Positions 54,325 to 61,877 of a stretch of DNA of 64,000 nucleotides are shown here, piece after piece. Source of the stretch: an uncultured Niabella sp. GTDB taxonomy: Bacteria > Bacteroidota > Bacteroidia > Chitinophagales > Chitinophagaceae. Position numbers and translations under genes: made by a program. Each line of letters begins with the position of its first letter. Position 1 is the stretch's first letter. The notes under the pieces are model-generated. The model saw nothing but the letters and a program-made list of their open reading frames with translations. It was not told the DNA's origin and made no database searches. The stretch lies in NCBI GenBank assembly GCA_934486785.1, contig CAKSQK010000004.1:155247-219246 (forward strand). Direction: 5' to 3'.

Positions 54325-55455
54325 TTACCTGTTTACAAAATCCAAAATGGCTGATGTAATGTACTCCAGTTGCTCTTCATCCAGCTCGGTATGTATCGGC
54401 AACGAAAGCACCCTGTCATTCAGCCACGAAGTTATGGGAAGCTCAAGAGTTTGAACATTAAATTGTTCAAACATTTTTTGCTTATGCGCGGGCAGCGGGT
54501 AATAGATCATTGCAGGAATGCTTTTGGCTGACAAATGCTGCATCAGCGCATCCCTGTCCACATCATTGAGTACAATGGTGTACTGGTGGTACACATGCGT
54601 GCTGTAAGGGGTTTTGGCGGGAACGGTAATTTTATCGCAACCGGCAAATGCTTTATCGTAATGCGCCGCTGCCGCCTGGCGCGCCGCGGCATACGCATCA
54701 AGATGCCTGAGCTTTACATTTAAAATGGCTGCCTGAATGCTGTCGAGGCGGCTGTTACAGCCCACCATATCATGGTAATAGCGGGTCTTCATTCCATGGT
54801 TGGCAATCATTTGCAGTTTTTCAGCAAGCGCGGCGTCATCCGTAAAAATAGCGCCGCCATCGCCAAACGCTCCCAGGTTTTTGCTGGGATAAAAAGAAGT
54901 ACAGCCAATATGGCCAATGGCTCCTGCTTTTTTCACACTGCCGTTACTGAATGTAAAATCACTGCCAATCGCTTGCGCATTGTCTTCCACCACGTATAGC
55001 CCATGCTCATTTGCTATTTGCATGATGGCTTCCATGTTGGCGCACTGGCCGTATAAGTGCACAGGCACAATGGCTTTTGTTTTTGGCGTAATGGCTTTTT
55101 TAATTTCTTCGGGGTCAATGCAAAATGTTTCTTTATCCACATCTACAAAAACCGGGGTAAGCTTCAGCAGCGCAATCACCTCGGTTGTGGCTATAAACGT
55201 GAATGACGGCGTAATGATCTCATCACCGGGTTGCAGGTCAAGGGCCATCAATGCAATCTGAAGCGCATCGGTGCCATTACCGCAGGGAATGACATGCTTC
55301 ACGTTCAGGTAAGCTGCCAGGGCGGTAGCAAATTCCTTCACCACAGGGCCGTTGATAAACGCGCTGCTTTCCATTACATTTAAGACTGCCTGGTCTACTT
55401 CTTCTTTTATTTTATGATACTGTGTTTTGGTATCTACCATTTGTATTGCCCGCAT
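54325..55455 (-). CDS. DegT/DnrJ/EryC1/StrS family sugar aminotransferase
   Basis: 376-residue PLP-dependent aminotransferase of the nucleotide-sugar type. Fold-type I motifs: HVIPCGNGTDALQIALMAL (about 53-71), PVHLYGQCANMEAI, VVEDNAQAIGS (about 154-164) and the PLP lysine in CTSFYPSKNLGAFGDGGA (near residue 193). C-terminal MIYYPLPAHKQKMFEQFNV is typical. It probably adds an amino group to a dTDP- or UDP-keto sugar for O-antigen or glycan; the exact sugar is not readable. Starts at 55455 or the Met five codons later. First gene of the rfbC/rfbD operon. Confidence 0.9.
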   Translation of the reverse strand: MRAIQMVDTKTQYHKIKEEVDQAVLNVMESSAFINGPVVKEFATALAAYLNVKHVIPCGNGTDALQIALMALDLQPGDEIITPSFTFIATTEVIALLKLTPVFVDVDKETFCIDPEEIKKAITPKTKAIVPVHLYGQCANMEAIMQIANEHGLYVVEDNAQAIGSDFTFSNGSVKKAGAIGHIGCTSFYPSKNLGAFGDGGAIFTDDAALAEKLQMIANHGMKTRYYHDMVGCNSRLDSIQAAILNVKLRHLDAYAAARQAAAAHYDKAFAGCDKITVPAKTPYSTHVYHQYTIVLNDVDRDALMQHLSAKSIPAMIYYPLPAHKQKMFEQFNVQTLELPITSWLNDRVLSLPIHTELDEEQLEYITSAILDFVNR

Positions 55456-55477
55456 AAGATTGATTTTTTAAACGCGG

Positions 55478-55485
55478 CAAAATTA
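55478..55485 (-). promoter_or_regulatory. -7 promoter box of the DegT-rfbC-rfbD operon
   Basis: The minus strand reads TAATTTTG (TAnnTTTG) 22 bases before the start codon; TTG at 55504-55506 gives a spacer of 18 bases. Confidence 0.5.
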
Positions 55486-55512
55486 GCGAAATACAACTAC
55501 AACCAATGCCGG

Positions 55513-55543
55513 TTGCAGGCTTTGTGTGAAACGCTTACTTTTG
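55513..55543 (+). promoter_or_regulatory. Promoter of waaA with very short leader
   Basis: TTG (55513-55515) and TACTTTTG (55536-55543) with a 20-base spacer. The -7 box ends 13 bases before the GTG start codon, so the leader is about 8 bases. Divergent from the DegT promoter. Confidence 0.55.
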
Positions 55544-55556
55544 TGAAAACCTGTTT

Positions 55557-56810
55557 GTGGCTGTTTTACTATACAATATTTTTTTACAATTATATGTGGC
55601 AGGCATTTCCGTGGCTGCAATTTTTAATGAAAAAGCAAGGCTTTGGAAACAGGGCCGTAAAAATATTTTTGAACGGCTGAAGCAGGACATTCCCGGCAGC
55701 CGGCACGTCATTTGGGTGCATTGTGCCTCGCTGGGCGAGTTTGAACAGGGGCGGCCGGTAATTGAAAGCCTGCGTAAAGAATATCCCAACCATAAAATAC
55801 TGCTGACATTTTTTTCACCCTCCGGTTATGAGATCCGTAAAAATTATAACGGCGCCGACTGGGTTTTTTACCTGCCGCATGACAGCCCCGGCAATGCCAA
55901 GCGCTTTTTGAATATTGTGCAACCCAGCCTGGCCATTTTTGTAAAATATGAATACTGGTATCATTACCTGCACCAGTTGCACCAGCGGCACATTCCGGCT
56001 GTTTTAATTTCTGCCATCTTTCAAAAAGATAAAATATTTTTTAAATGGTACGGCGTGTTGCACCGCCGGATGCTGCATTTTTTCAGCCATATTTTTGTGC
56101 AGGATGCTCAAAGCGAAATACTGCTCCATACCATTATACCTAAAGCAAAAGTTTCGGTGGCGGGTGATACGCGGTTTGACCGGGTGATGGAAATTGCCAC
56201 TCAATCTGAACCGGTTGAAGCAATTGAATGGTTTGCGGCCGGGCGAAAAATACTGGTAGCCGGCAGCACCTGGCCCGAAGATGAAAAGCATCTGAAAACA
56301 GTTTTGGAGAAAAACAATGAATTATCCTTAATCATTGCACCTCATGAAATTACAGTAAGTCATATCAATTTTATACAAAGTCTTTTTTCAGATCATATCT
56401 TGTACTCCCAGCTTGCGGCAAATGATCTTGCAGGTGATCTAAGCAGTAAAAATGTTTTAATTATTAATAACATCGGCATGTTAGCCAAACTGTACCGCTA
56501 CGCTGATATTTGTTATATAGGTGGAGGCTTTAACAAATCGGGTATTCATAATACCCTGGAAGCCTCGGTATATGGCAAGCCGGTTATTTTCGGCCCGAAT
56601 TATCAGAAATTTTCAGAGGCCGTGGAACTGATAAAAAATAAAGGTGGCTTTTCTTATACCACTGAAAATGAATTGGCAGGCATTGTCAGCAACCTGCTTA
56701 GTCATACATCATTATTGGAAGCGGCCGGAGAAAGCGCCGGCAATTTTGTAAGGGCCCATACCGGGGCCACCCGTACCATTCTTGATTTTTTCAGGAAAAT
56801 CTTTTTTTAA
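55557..56810 (+). CDS. waaA: 3-deoxy-D-manno-octulosonic acid (Kdo) transferase
   Basis: 417 residues, GTG start. Adds Kdo to lipid A in LPS synthesis at the inner membrane. N-terminal membrane anchor (about 1-20, LYNIFLQLYVAG), Kdo transferase core with HCASLGEFEQGRPVIESLR (about 56-74), TFFSPSGYEIRKNY, FVKYEYWYHYL, AGSTWPEDEKHL and GGGFNKSGIHNTLEASVYG (about 323-341) with the donor-binding loop. Length and motif order match WaaA. No other LPS core gene is adjacent, but rfbC/rfbD are divergent to it. The stop overlaps the convergent gene by 20 bases. Confidence 0.93.
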   Translation: MAVLLYNIFLQLYVAGISVAAIFNEKARLWKQGRKNIFERLKQDIPGSRHVIWVHCASLGEFEQGRPVIESLRKEYPNHKILLTFFSPSGYEIRKNYNGADWVFYLPHDSPGNAKRFLNIVQPSLAIFVKYEYWYHYLHQLHQRHIPAVLISAIFQKDKIFFKWYGVLHRRMLHFFSHIFVQDAQSEILLHTIIPKAKVSVAGDTRFDRVMEIATQSEPVEAIEWFAAGRKILVAGSTWPEDEKHLKTVLEKNNELSLIIAPHEITVSHINFIQSLFSDHILYSQLAANDLAGDLSSKNVLIINNIGMLAKLYRYADICYIGGGFNKSGIHNTLEASVYGKPVIFGPNYQKFSEAVELIKNKGGFSYTTENELAGIVSNLLSHTSLLEAAGESAGNFVRAHTGATRTILDFFRKIFF

Positions 56811-57519
56811 CCAGCCGGTCAAACTGCTGTACAGCCGGGTCATCGGGCAGCCAGCCCAGCTTTGTTTTCAGCTCCCGCCTGATCCAGTATTCTGCTTCGG
56901 CATAAGCCTGGAAATTATCAATGGTTTTAATGCTGCGCTCGTACATATTTTTATCGCCCCTGAAAAGATCTTTTAAAAACAACTGCCTGTCTTCGTCCGT
57001 AACGGATTTCTTTAAAAGCTTTGGCAATTGCTTTGCTTCTGCCGCAGGCCTGGCTTTTTCTGTGGTATTTATTTTGGCATATTGTGTAAATGTGGGTACT
57101 TCATTTACAACATTCTGCAGATCAGCTTTGGCTGTTGTTGCCGGCCCCTGCCTGCTGCTTTTTTTCTGTTCTTCTTTCTGCAGATTCATTAAAGATTCCA
57201 TTTCAGCCAGCGTAGCAGCTTTGGATTGCTGCAATAATAATTCATTGATCTCTTCTTCACTGATGTCCTCATCCAGCGGTAGCTCAAATATTACTTTCTC
57301 CTCATCGTCTCCAAATAGATCAACGCTTTTGGGCCGGTGTACAGCAGGCGCATTGGGAATGATGACGGTAACAGCAGAATTCCCAAGCATTTCTGCTTCT
57401 TTTATACCACCTGTTAGTTCTTTTTGAAGCATTTGCAGCGTTATAAGCATTTCTCCAGGCGACGCTTTTTGCCTGTATTGCACGTTTAATTTTTCTATGA
57501 GAGCCTTAATTCTTTGCAT
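56791..57519 (-). CDS. Hypothetical cytoplasmic protein, acidic/helical
   Basis: 242 residues from the ATG at 57519 (an earlier in-frame ATG exists at 57558). N-terminal helix MQRIKALIEKLNVQY, a region SAVTVIIPNAP and SVDLFGDDEEKVIFELPLDE, a Gln/Lys-rich linker, and a C-terminal helical part ending RRELKTKLGWLPDDPAVQQF. No signal, membrane helix or known motif seen. I do not recognise the family. It overlaps the end of waaA by 20 bases and faces the divergent tdk. Confidence 0.6.
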   Translation of the reverse strand: MQRIKALIEKLNVQYRQKASPGEMLITLQMLQKELTGGIKEAEMLGNSAVTVIIPNAPAVHRPKSVDLFGDDEEKVIFELPLDEDISEEEINELLLQQSKAATLAEMESLMNLQKEEQKKSSRQGPATTAKADLQNVVNEVPTFTQYAKINTTEKARPAAEAKQLPKLLKKSVTDEDRQLFLKDLFRGDKNMYERSIKTIDNFQAYAEAEYWIRRELKTKLGWLPDDPAVQQFDRLVKKRFS

Positions 57520-57611
57520 TATCCCTACATTTGATAAAATTTTTGCGGAAAGATTCAATTTACCAAATTAACCGCAAAAACTATGCTTTGTTTACGGCAT
57601 AATGGCATACC

Positions 57612-58184
57612 ATGTTTATTGAACCAAACCTTAAAGGCGAAAGGCGGGGCTGGATTGAAGTGATCTGCGGCTCAATGTTTAGTGGTAAAACTGAAGAACT
57701 CATTAGGCGGCTGAAAAGGGTAAAAATTGCTAACCTGAAAGCAGAAATTTTTAAACCCGCTATTGATACGCGTTATGATGAAATGAATATTGTATCGCAT
57801 GACACTAACGTGATTCCATCCACACCGGTTGATAATTCTCAAAAAATATTATTAATGGCGCAGGGCGCCGATGTGATTGGCATTGATGAAGCGCAGTTTT
57901 TTGACAGCGAATTACCAAATGTATGCGACCAGTTGGCCTACCAGGGTTTGCGTGTGATTGTGGCGGGGCTGGATATGGATTTTACAGGAAAGCCTTTTGG
58001 GCAGATGCCCTATATCCTGGCCAAGGCCGATTACGTAACAAAGCTGCACGCCATTTGCCAAAAATGTGGCGCCATAGCCAATTACTCTTACCGCAAAATA
58101 CCCGATGATGAGCAGGTAATGCTGGGCGCGCTTGACGCTTACGAACCCCGCTGCCGCAAATGTTATTTTGACAAGAAAGATTAG
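57612..58184 (+). CDS. tdk: Thymidine kinase
   Basis: 190-residue type II thymidine kinase (salvage of thymidine to TMP). P-loop [15 protein letters not shown] (about 21-35), DEAQFF (near residue 94), [14 protein letters not shown] (about 117-130), lasso loop with [17 protein letters not shown] and the zinc site CQKCG / CRKC. All ligands are present. It starts a co-oriented run leading to the ccm genes, though only the proximity suggests a link. Confidence 0.97.
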   Translation: MFIEPNLKGERRGWIEVICGSMFSGKTEELIRRLKRVKIANLKAEIFKPAIDTRYDEMNIVSHDTNVIPSTPVDNSQKILLMAQGADVIGIDEAQFFDSELPNVCDQLAYQGLRVIVAGLDMDFTGKPFGQMPYILAKADYVTKLHAICQKCGAIANYSYRKIPDDEQVMLGALDAYEPRCRKCYFDKKD

Positions 58185-58273
58185 AAACCATCAGCCGTAC
58201 CTCGCACATATTAACACTGTTTAAAAAAGACCTGCTGCTGGAACTGCGGCAGCAATACAGCTTTTACGGCATC

Positions 58274-58846
58274 TTGCTGTACGTGGGCGCCACCATTTAC
58301 ATGCTCTTTTTGGCTATTGAAGAACCTGAAGCTGAAATTTGGAGCGGCCTGTTTTGGATCATACAATTATTTGTGTGTGTGAACGCTGTGGCTAAAAGTT
58401 TTTTGCAGGAAACCAAAGGCCGCATGCTGTACTTCTACTCCATTGCTTCGCCGGTAGATTTTGTACTTGCTAAGCTGCTGTTCAACTCTTTATTAATGTT
58501 GCTGATGACGGTGATTGCCATGGCATTGTTCCTGGCGTTTTTAGGCAACCCGCTTAGCAAGCTCCTCCCCTTTTTTGGGCTTACGCTGCTTGGCGGCTGG
58601 AGCCTTAGCATGGTGTTTACGTTTCTGGCCGCCATTGCTGCAAAAGCTCAGCAAAACGCGGCCATCATGGCCATATTGGGCTTCCCGCTTATTGTGCCGC
58701 AGCTAATGCTTTTAATGAAACTTTCAGCAGCCACTTTTAAACAAGGCATCAGCATCATGACAACCGACATCCTGCTGCTTATTGCGCTCGATTTTCTGGT
58801 GGGCATATTGGCCGTAATATTGTTCCCGTTTTTATGGAAAGACTGA
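58274..58846 (+). CDS. ccmB: Heme exporter protein CcmB (start codon uncertain)
   Basis: 190 residues from the first usual start (TTG at 58274), with six membrane helices of the CcmB family (FWIIQLFVCVNAVAKSFLQE, GRMLYFYSIASPVDFVLAKL, LPLIV-like IVPQLMLLM). CcmB with CcmA forms the transporter that releases heme for cytochrome c maturation. The frame stays open upstream to 58172 and encodes TLFKKDLLLELRQQYSFYG, which matches the usual N-terminus of the family, but no ATG, GTG or TTG is there; ATA (58208), CTG (58217) or ATC (58190) are the only candidates. So initiation is non-standard or the start codon has mutated. Confidence 0.8.
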   Translation: MLYVGATIYMLFLAIEEPEAEIWSGLFWIIQLFVCVNAVAKSFLQETKGRMLYFYSIASPVDFVLAKLLFNSLLMLLMTVIAMALFLAFLGNPLSKLLPFFGLTLLGGWSLSMVFTFLAAIAAKAQQNAAIMAILGFPLIVPQLMLLMKLSAATFKQGISIMTTDILLLIALDFLVGILAVILFPFLWKD

Positions 58847-59210
58847 TTTGAAAATATTTTGCTTACCCGCCATTCATCATTCTGAACGTAGCGAAGCGCA
58901 GTGAAGAATCCCTCTTGATTGCAGGTTTCTTTTCAGAAAAATTCGTCGAAATGACGATGACGTTTAACCTACTTTTTGTCGGGCGTTTTTCAGGCTGAAA
59001 TAACAAGAAACAACGGAGATAAAGTTTCGATAACTCATGGAAGGTTTGATCTTAAAGATAAATTTTCTAACTAATAAAGCCATGATCTATAAAAGCGATA
59101 GCGTACTCCAAATCAAAAAATGATATAACCATAATCTGCCTGACTTACTTTTCTCAACAACTTTAGCCTTACTTTTGCGTTTTATGTTATAGCAAAAACA
59201 AAATCGTGAT
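58847..59210. repeat. Intergenic region with a diverged palindromic dispersed repeat
   Basis: 364 bases. At about 58872-58965 the sequence has CATTCTGAACGTAGCGAAG, GTGAAGAATC and, further on, TTCGTCGAAATGACGATGAC. These words, in inverted relation, are those of the dispersed intergenic repeats common in Bacteroidota (CATTCTGAACGCAGTGAAGAATC type). The arms pair only imperfectly here, so it is a decayed copy. The last 50 bases hold the ccmC promoter. No second copy in the window. Confidence 0.5.
59170..59177 (+). promoter_or_regulatory. -7 promoter box of ccmC
   Basis: TACTTTTG matches TAnnTTTG, 33 bases before the start codon at 59211. A T-rich stretch at 59149-59152 is the only -33 candidate. 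Confidence 0.5.
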
Positions 59211-59903
59211 ATGAATAAATGGTGGTGGAAAATACTTTGTATTGTTTTATTAGCATATACCATCGTAGCCGGACTGCTTATTAAGATACCAAATCTGCCT
59301 GTTTTGGGTGAAACGATCCGCAACCTCTTTTATCACGTTGGCATGTGGATGGCCATGATGGTTTTATTTACCTGCTCACTTTATCACTCTATAAAATACC
59401 TGCGTACCAATAATTTACGTTCAGACCTGGCCGCCCGCAGCTACGCTGTTACAGGCATTTTGTTTGGCGTTTTAGGCTATACCACCGGCGCCGTATGGAT
59501 GAGCTACACCTGGGCCGATCCCAACAACCCCGCGTTTGAATCATTCAGCGCCATTGCGCGCGAACCCAAGCTTATTGGTTCAGCAATGGCTTTACTCATT
59601 TATCTGGCCTATCTTATTTTGCGCGATTCCATTCCTGATATTGATAAAAGAGCAAGAATAAGCGCCGTGTATAACATTTTTGCCTTTGCCATGCTTTTTC
59701 CCACCATCTGGATTGTGCCACGTATTTTGCCAAGCCTTCATCCGGGACAGGATGGCAACCCAGCGTTGAATTTCAGAGACCTTGATGCCACCATGCGAAC
59801 CGTATATTACCCCGCCATGATAGGCTGGATTCTGCTGGGTGTATGGATAGCAACGATCAAGATCAAATTAGGCTTAATTAAAGAAAACCAATTGATAAAA
59901 TGA
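59211..59903 (+). CDS. ccmC: Heme exporter protein CcmC / CcsA-family
   Basis: 230-residue membrane protein with six helices, for heme delivery in cytochrome c maturation. N-terminal MNKWWWKILCIVLLAYTIVAG, FYHVGMWMAMMVLF with one heme-ligand His, and a Trp-containing loop TGAVWMSYTWADPNN; the family usually has a WGxxW-rich loop here, and the second half of this loop differs. The second His ligand may be in SLHPGQDG. It overlaps ccmD by ATGA. CcmA is not in the window. Confidence 0.87.
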   Translation: MNKWWWKILCIVLLAYTIVAGLLIKIPNLPVLGETIRNLFYHVGMWMAMMVLFTCSLYHSIKYLRTNNLRSDLAARSYAVTGILFGVLGYTTGAVWMSYTWADPNNPAFESFSAIAREPKLIGSAMALLIYLAYLILRDSIPDIDKRARISAVYNIFAFAMLFPTIWIVPRILPSLHPGQDGNPALNFRDLDATMRTVYYPAMIGWILLGVWIATIKIKLGLIKENQLIK

Positions 59904-60103
59904 ACAGGTTATTGATGATATTATTCATGCTCGCAGCGCCGCTGACATTACTTGCACAGCCAAAAAATTTTATGTACAGTAGCGGCAGGATTTACGTGGT
60001 AGTGGCGGTACTGCTTACGATTTTTATCGGCATTATTTATTACCTGGTAAGGATTGACAGGAAAGTAGATAAGCTGAGAAAACGGGAGCAGGCCAACCAT
60101 TAA
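59900..60103 (+). CDS. ccmD: CcmD family protein
   Basis: 67 residues: a signal-like first segment (1-19, ending LLAQ), then one membrane helix (about 30-50, IYVVVAVLLTIFIGIIYYLV) and a basic tail RIDRKVDKLRKREQ. Small single-pass proteins in this position stabilise the CcmABC complex with CcmE. The start overlaps the ccmC stop (ATGA), so translation is coupled. Confidence 0.8.
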   Translation: MNRLLMILFMLAAPLTLLAQPKNFMYSSGRIYVVVAVLLTIFIGIIYYLVRIDRKVDKLRKREQANH

Positions 60104-60200
60104 GCGCCACCGAACTTTTTGCCCGGTTGCCGGCAAAACAAATTGCAGCCTTTCTCTGCATCAGAAATACGAATTGCTCATTTGAAAAATTATATTATTT

Positions 60201-61613
60201 ATGTCACAGTACAATTTCTTTGCCGCTGTAGAAAAGAGTTTTGAAAAAGCAGCGCAGTTTACAAAGTGGGATAAAGGCCTGCTGGAACAGATCCGCGCCT
60301 GCAATGCGGTATTACGATTAAGATTTCCTGTAAAAAAAGAAGACGGAACAATTGAAGTGATTGAAGCCTACCGTGTGCAACACTCACATCACAAAACACC
60401 CTGTAAAGGCGGTATCCGCTTTTCTACCGGCGTTAACCAGGATGAAGTGATGGCGCTTGCCGCTTTAATGACGTATAAATGCGCCATCGTTGACGTGCCG
60501 TTTGGCGGCGCTAAAGGCGGTATCAAAATAGATCCCAAACAATACACCACCTACGAACTTGAAAAAATTACAAGGCGTTATACCACCGAGCTGGTAAAGA
60601 AAAATTTCATTGGCCCCGCTACTGATGTGCCTGCGCCAGATTACGGCACAGGTGAAAGGGAAATGGCTTGGATTGTGGATACCTATGCCACACTGCATCC
60701 TGAAAATATTGATGCCTATGGTTGTGTAACCGGCAAACCTGTTTCGCAGGGAGGCGTTAACGGACGCCGTGAAGCCACGGGCCTGGGCGTGTTTTATGGG
60801 CTGAGGGAAGTGTGCAGAATGGAAGACCAGATGGAAAAAAGAGGCCTGGCTACCGGTGTGGAAGGCAAGCGAATTGTTATACAGGGGCTTGGAAACGTAG
60901 GCTACCATGCTGCGCGGTTTTTTTACGAAGCCGGCGCCATCATTGTAGGCGTTGCAGAATATGAAGGCTCAATTATGAAGGAAGACGGTATAGACATTTA
61001 CGCGCTGATGGATCACCGCAAAAGAACCGGCTCTATCCTCAACTTTGAAGGTTGTACCAATTTGGAAAACAATAAAGCTGCGCTGGAGCTGGATTGCGAT
61101 ATATTAATTCCCGCGGCGCTTGAAAACGTAATTGATGCTGAGAACGCGCCACGCATTAAAGCAAAAATAGTGGGCGAAGCCGCCAACGGCCCACTGTCGC
61201 CAGAAGCAGATGAAATACTGGCAGCCAAAGGCGTGCTGGTAGTGCCGGATATGTATTTGAATGCCGGTGGTGTAACCGTATCTTATTTTGAATGGCTGAA
61301 AAACCTCAGCCACGTACGTTATGGCCGCATGGAAAAACGCTTTAATGAAAATGTGGCCGGCAAAATTCTTGATGAAATGGAAGCGCTTACCGGCAAAAGT
61401 GTTGGCCGGCAAAATAAGGAGCTCATCAAGCATGGCGCAGATGAAATAGACCTTGTACACAGCGGGCTGGAAGAAACCATGATCAATGCCACACGCGAGG
61501 TAATGAACACGTGGAAAGCCAATCCCGAAATTCCTGACATGCGCACAGCGGCGTATGTGGTTGCCATCAATAAAGTAGCTACAACGTATGCCGAGCTTGG
61601 CATTTTTCCATAG
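60201..61613 (+). CDS. gdhA: Glutamate dehydrogenase (Glu/Leu/Phe/Val family)
   Basis: 470-residue oxidoreductase linking 2-oxoglutarate and glutamate. N-terminal domain: KTPCKGGIRFSTGVNQDEVM (about 65-84) and the catalytic lysine in VPFGGAKGGIKIDP (near residue 107), then APDYGTGEREMAWI. C-terminal Rossmann domain with IVIQGLGNVGYHAARFFYEAGA (about 229) and AALENVIDAENAPRI. Length fits the hexameric GDH. The coenzyme (NAD or NADP) is not settled. Followed by a strong terminator. Confidence 0.92.
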   Translation: MSQYNFFAAVEKSFEKAAQFTKWDKGLLEQIRACNAVLRLRFPVKKEDGTIEVIEAYRVQHSHHKTPCKGGIRFSTGVNQDEVMALAALMTYKCAIVDVPFGGAKGGIKIDPKQYTTYELEKITRRYTTELVKKNFIGPATDVPAPDYGTGEREMAWIVDTYATLHPENIDAYGCVTGKPVSQGGVNGRREATGLGVFYGLREVCRMEDQMEKRGLATGVEGKRIVIQGLGNVGYHAARFFYEAGAIIVGVAEYEGSIMKEDGIDIYALMDHRKRTGSILNFEGCTNLENNKAALELDCDILIPAALENVIDAENAPRIKAKIVGEAANGPLSPEADEILAAKGVLVVPDMYLNAGGVTVSYFEWLKNLSHVRYGRMEKRFNENVAGKILDEMEALTGKSVGRQNKELIKHGADEIDLVHSGLEETMINATREVMNTWKANPEIPDMRTAAYVVAINKVATTYAELGIFP

Positions 61614-61639
61614 AACATTAATTGATTTAATAAAAAGAG

Positions 61640-61675
61640 TAAGCCGCATCATTAACGACGCGGCTTATGCTTTTT
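61640..61675 (+). terminator. Rho-independent terminator of glutamate dehydrogenase
   Basis: 8-bp stem TAAGCCGC / GCGGCTTA around a 12-base loop, followed by TGC and five T, 27 bases after the stop codon. Confidence 0.85.
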
Positions 61676-61877
61676 GATGTGATCCGGATTGGAATATTCT
61701 TCCAATCTTAAATAACTGTCAACTAGCCTTAACTGCTACTTAATCAATTATTTAACAACTCTCTAACAGGCAGCTTCAAGTAACGTGGTATAACATCAGG
61801 TACACTTTGTTTTACCTATTGTTTTACAAAAAATAGAGTACCAAATTTGCCGGTCAGAGAACAAAAAAAGTAGCACT
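61676..61877. promoter_or_regulatory. Region before the integrase with inverted and direct repeats
   Basis: About 200 bases between the glutamate dehydrogenase terminator and the integrase. It holds an 8-bp inverted repeat GATTGGAA-TATTC-TTCCAATC (61687-61707) and a direct repeat TTGTTTTAC at 61807-61815 and 61819-61827 (12-base period). These could be recombinase core and arm sites or an operator; not confirmed. Confidence 0.45.

Noticed and set aside
61104..61652. 182-codon minus-strand frame across glutamate dehydrogenase
   Set aside because: Antisense shadow of an intact gdhA; its first codons extend into the gdhA terminator hairpin.
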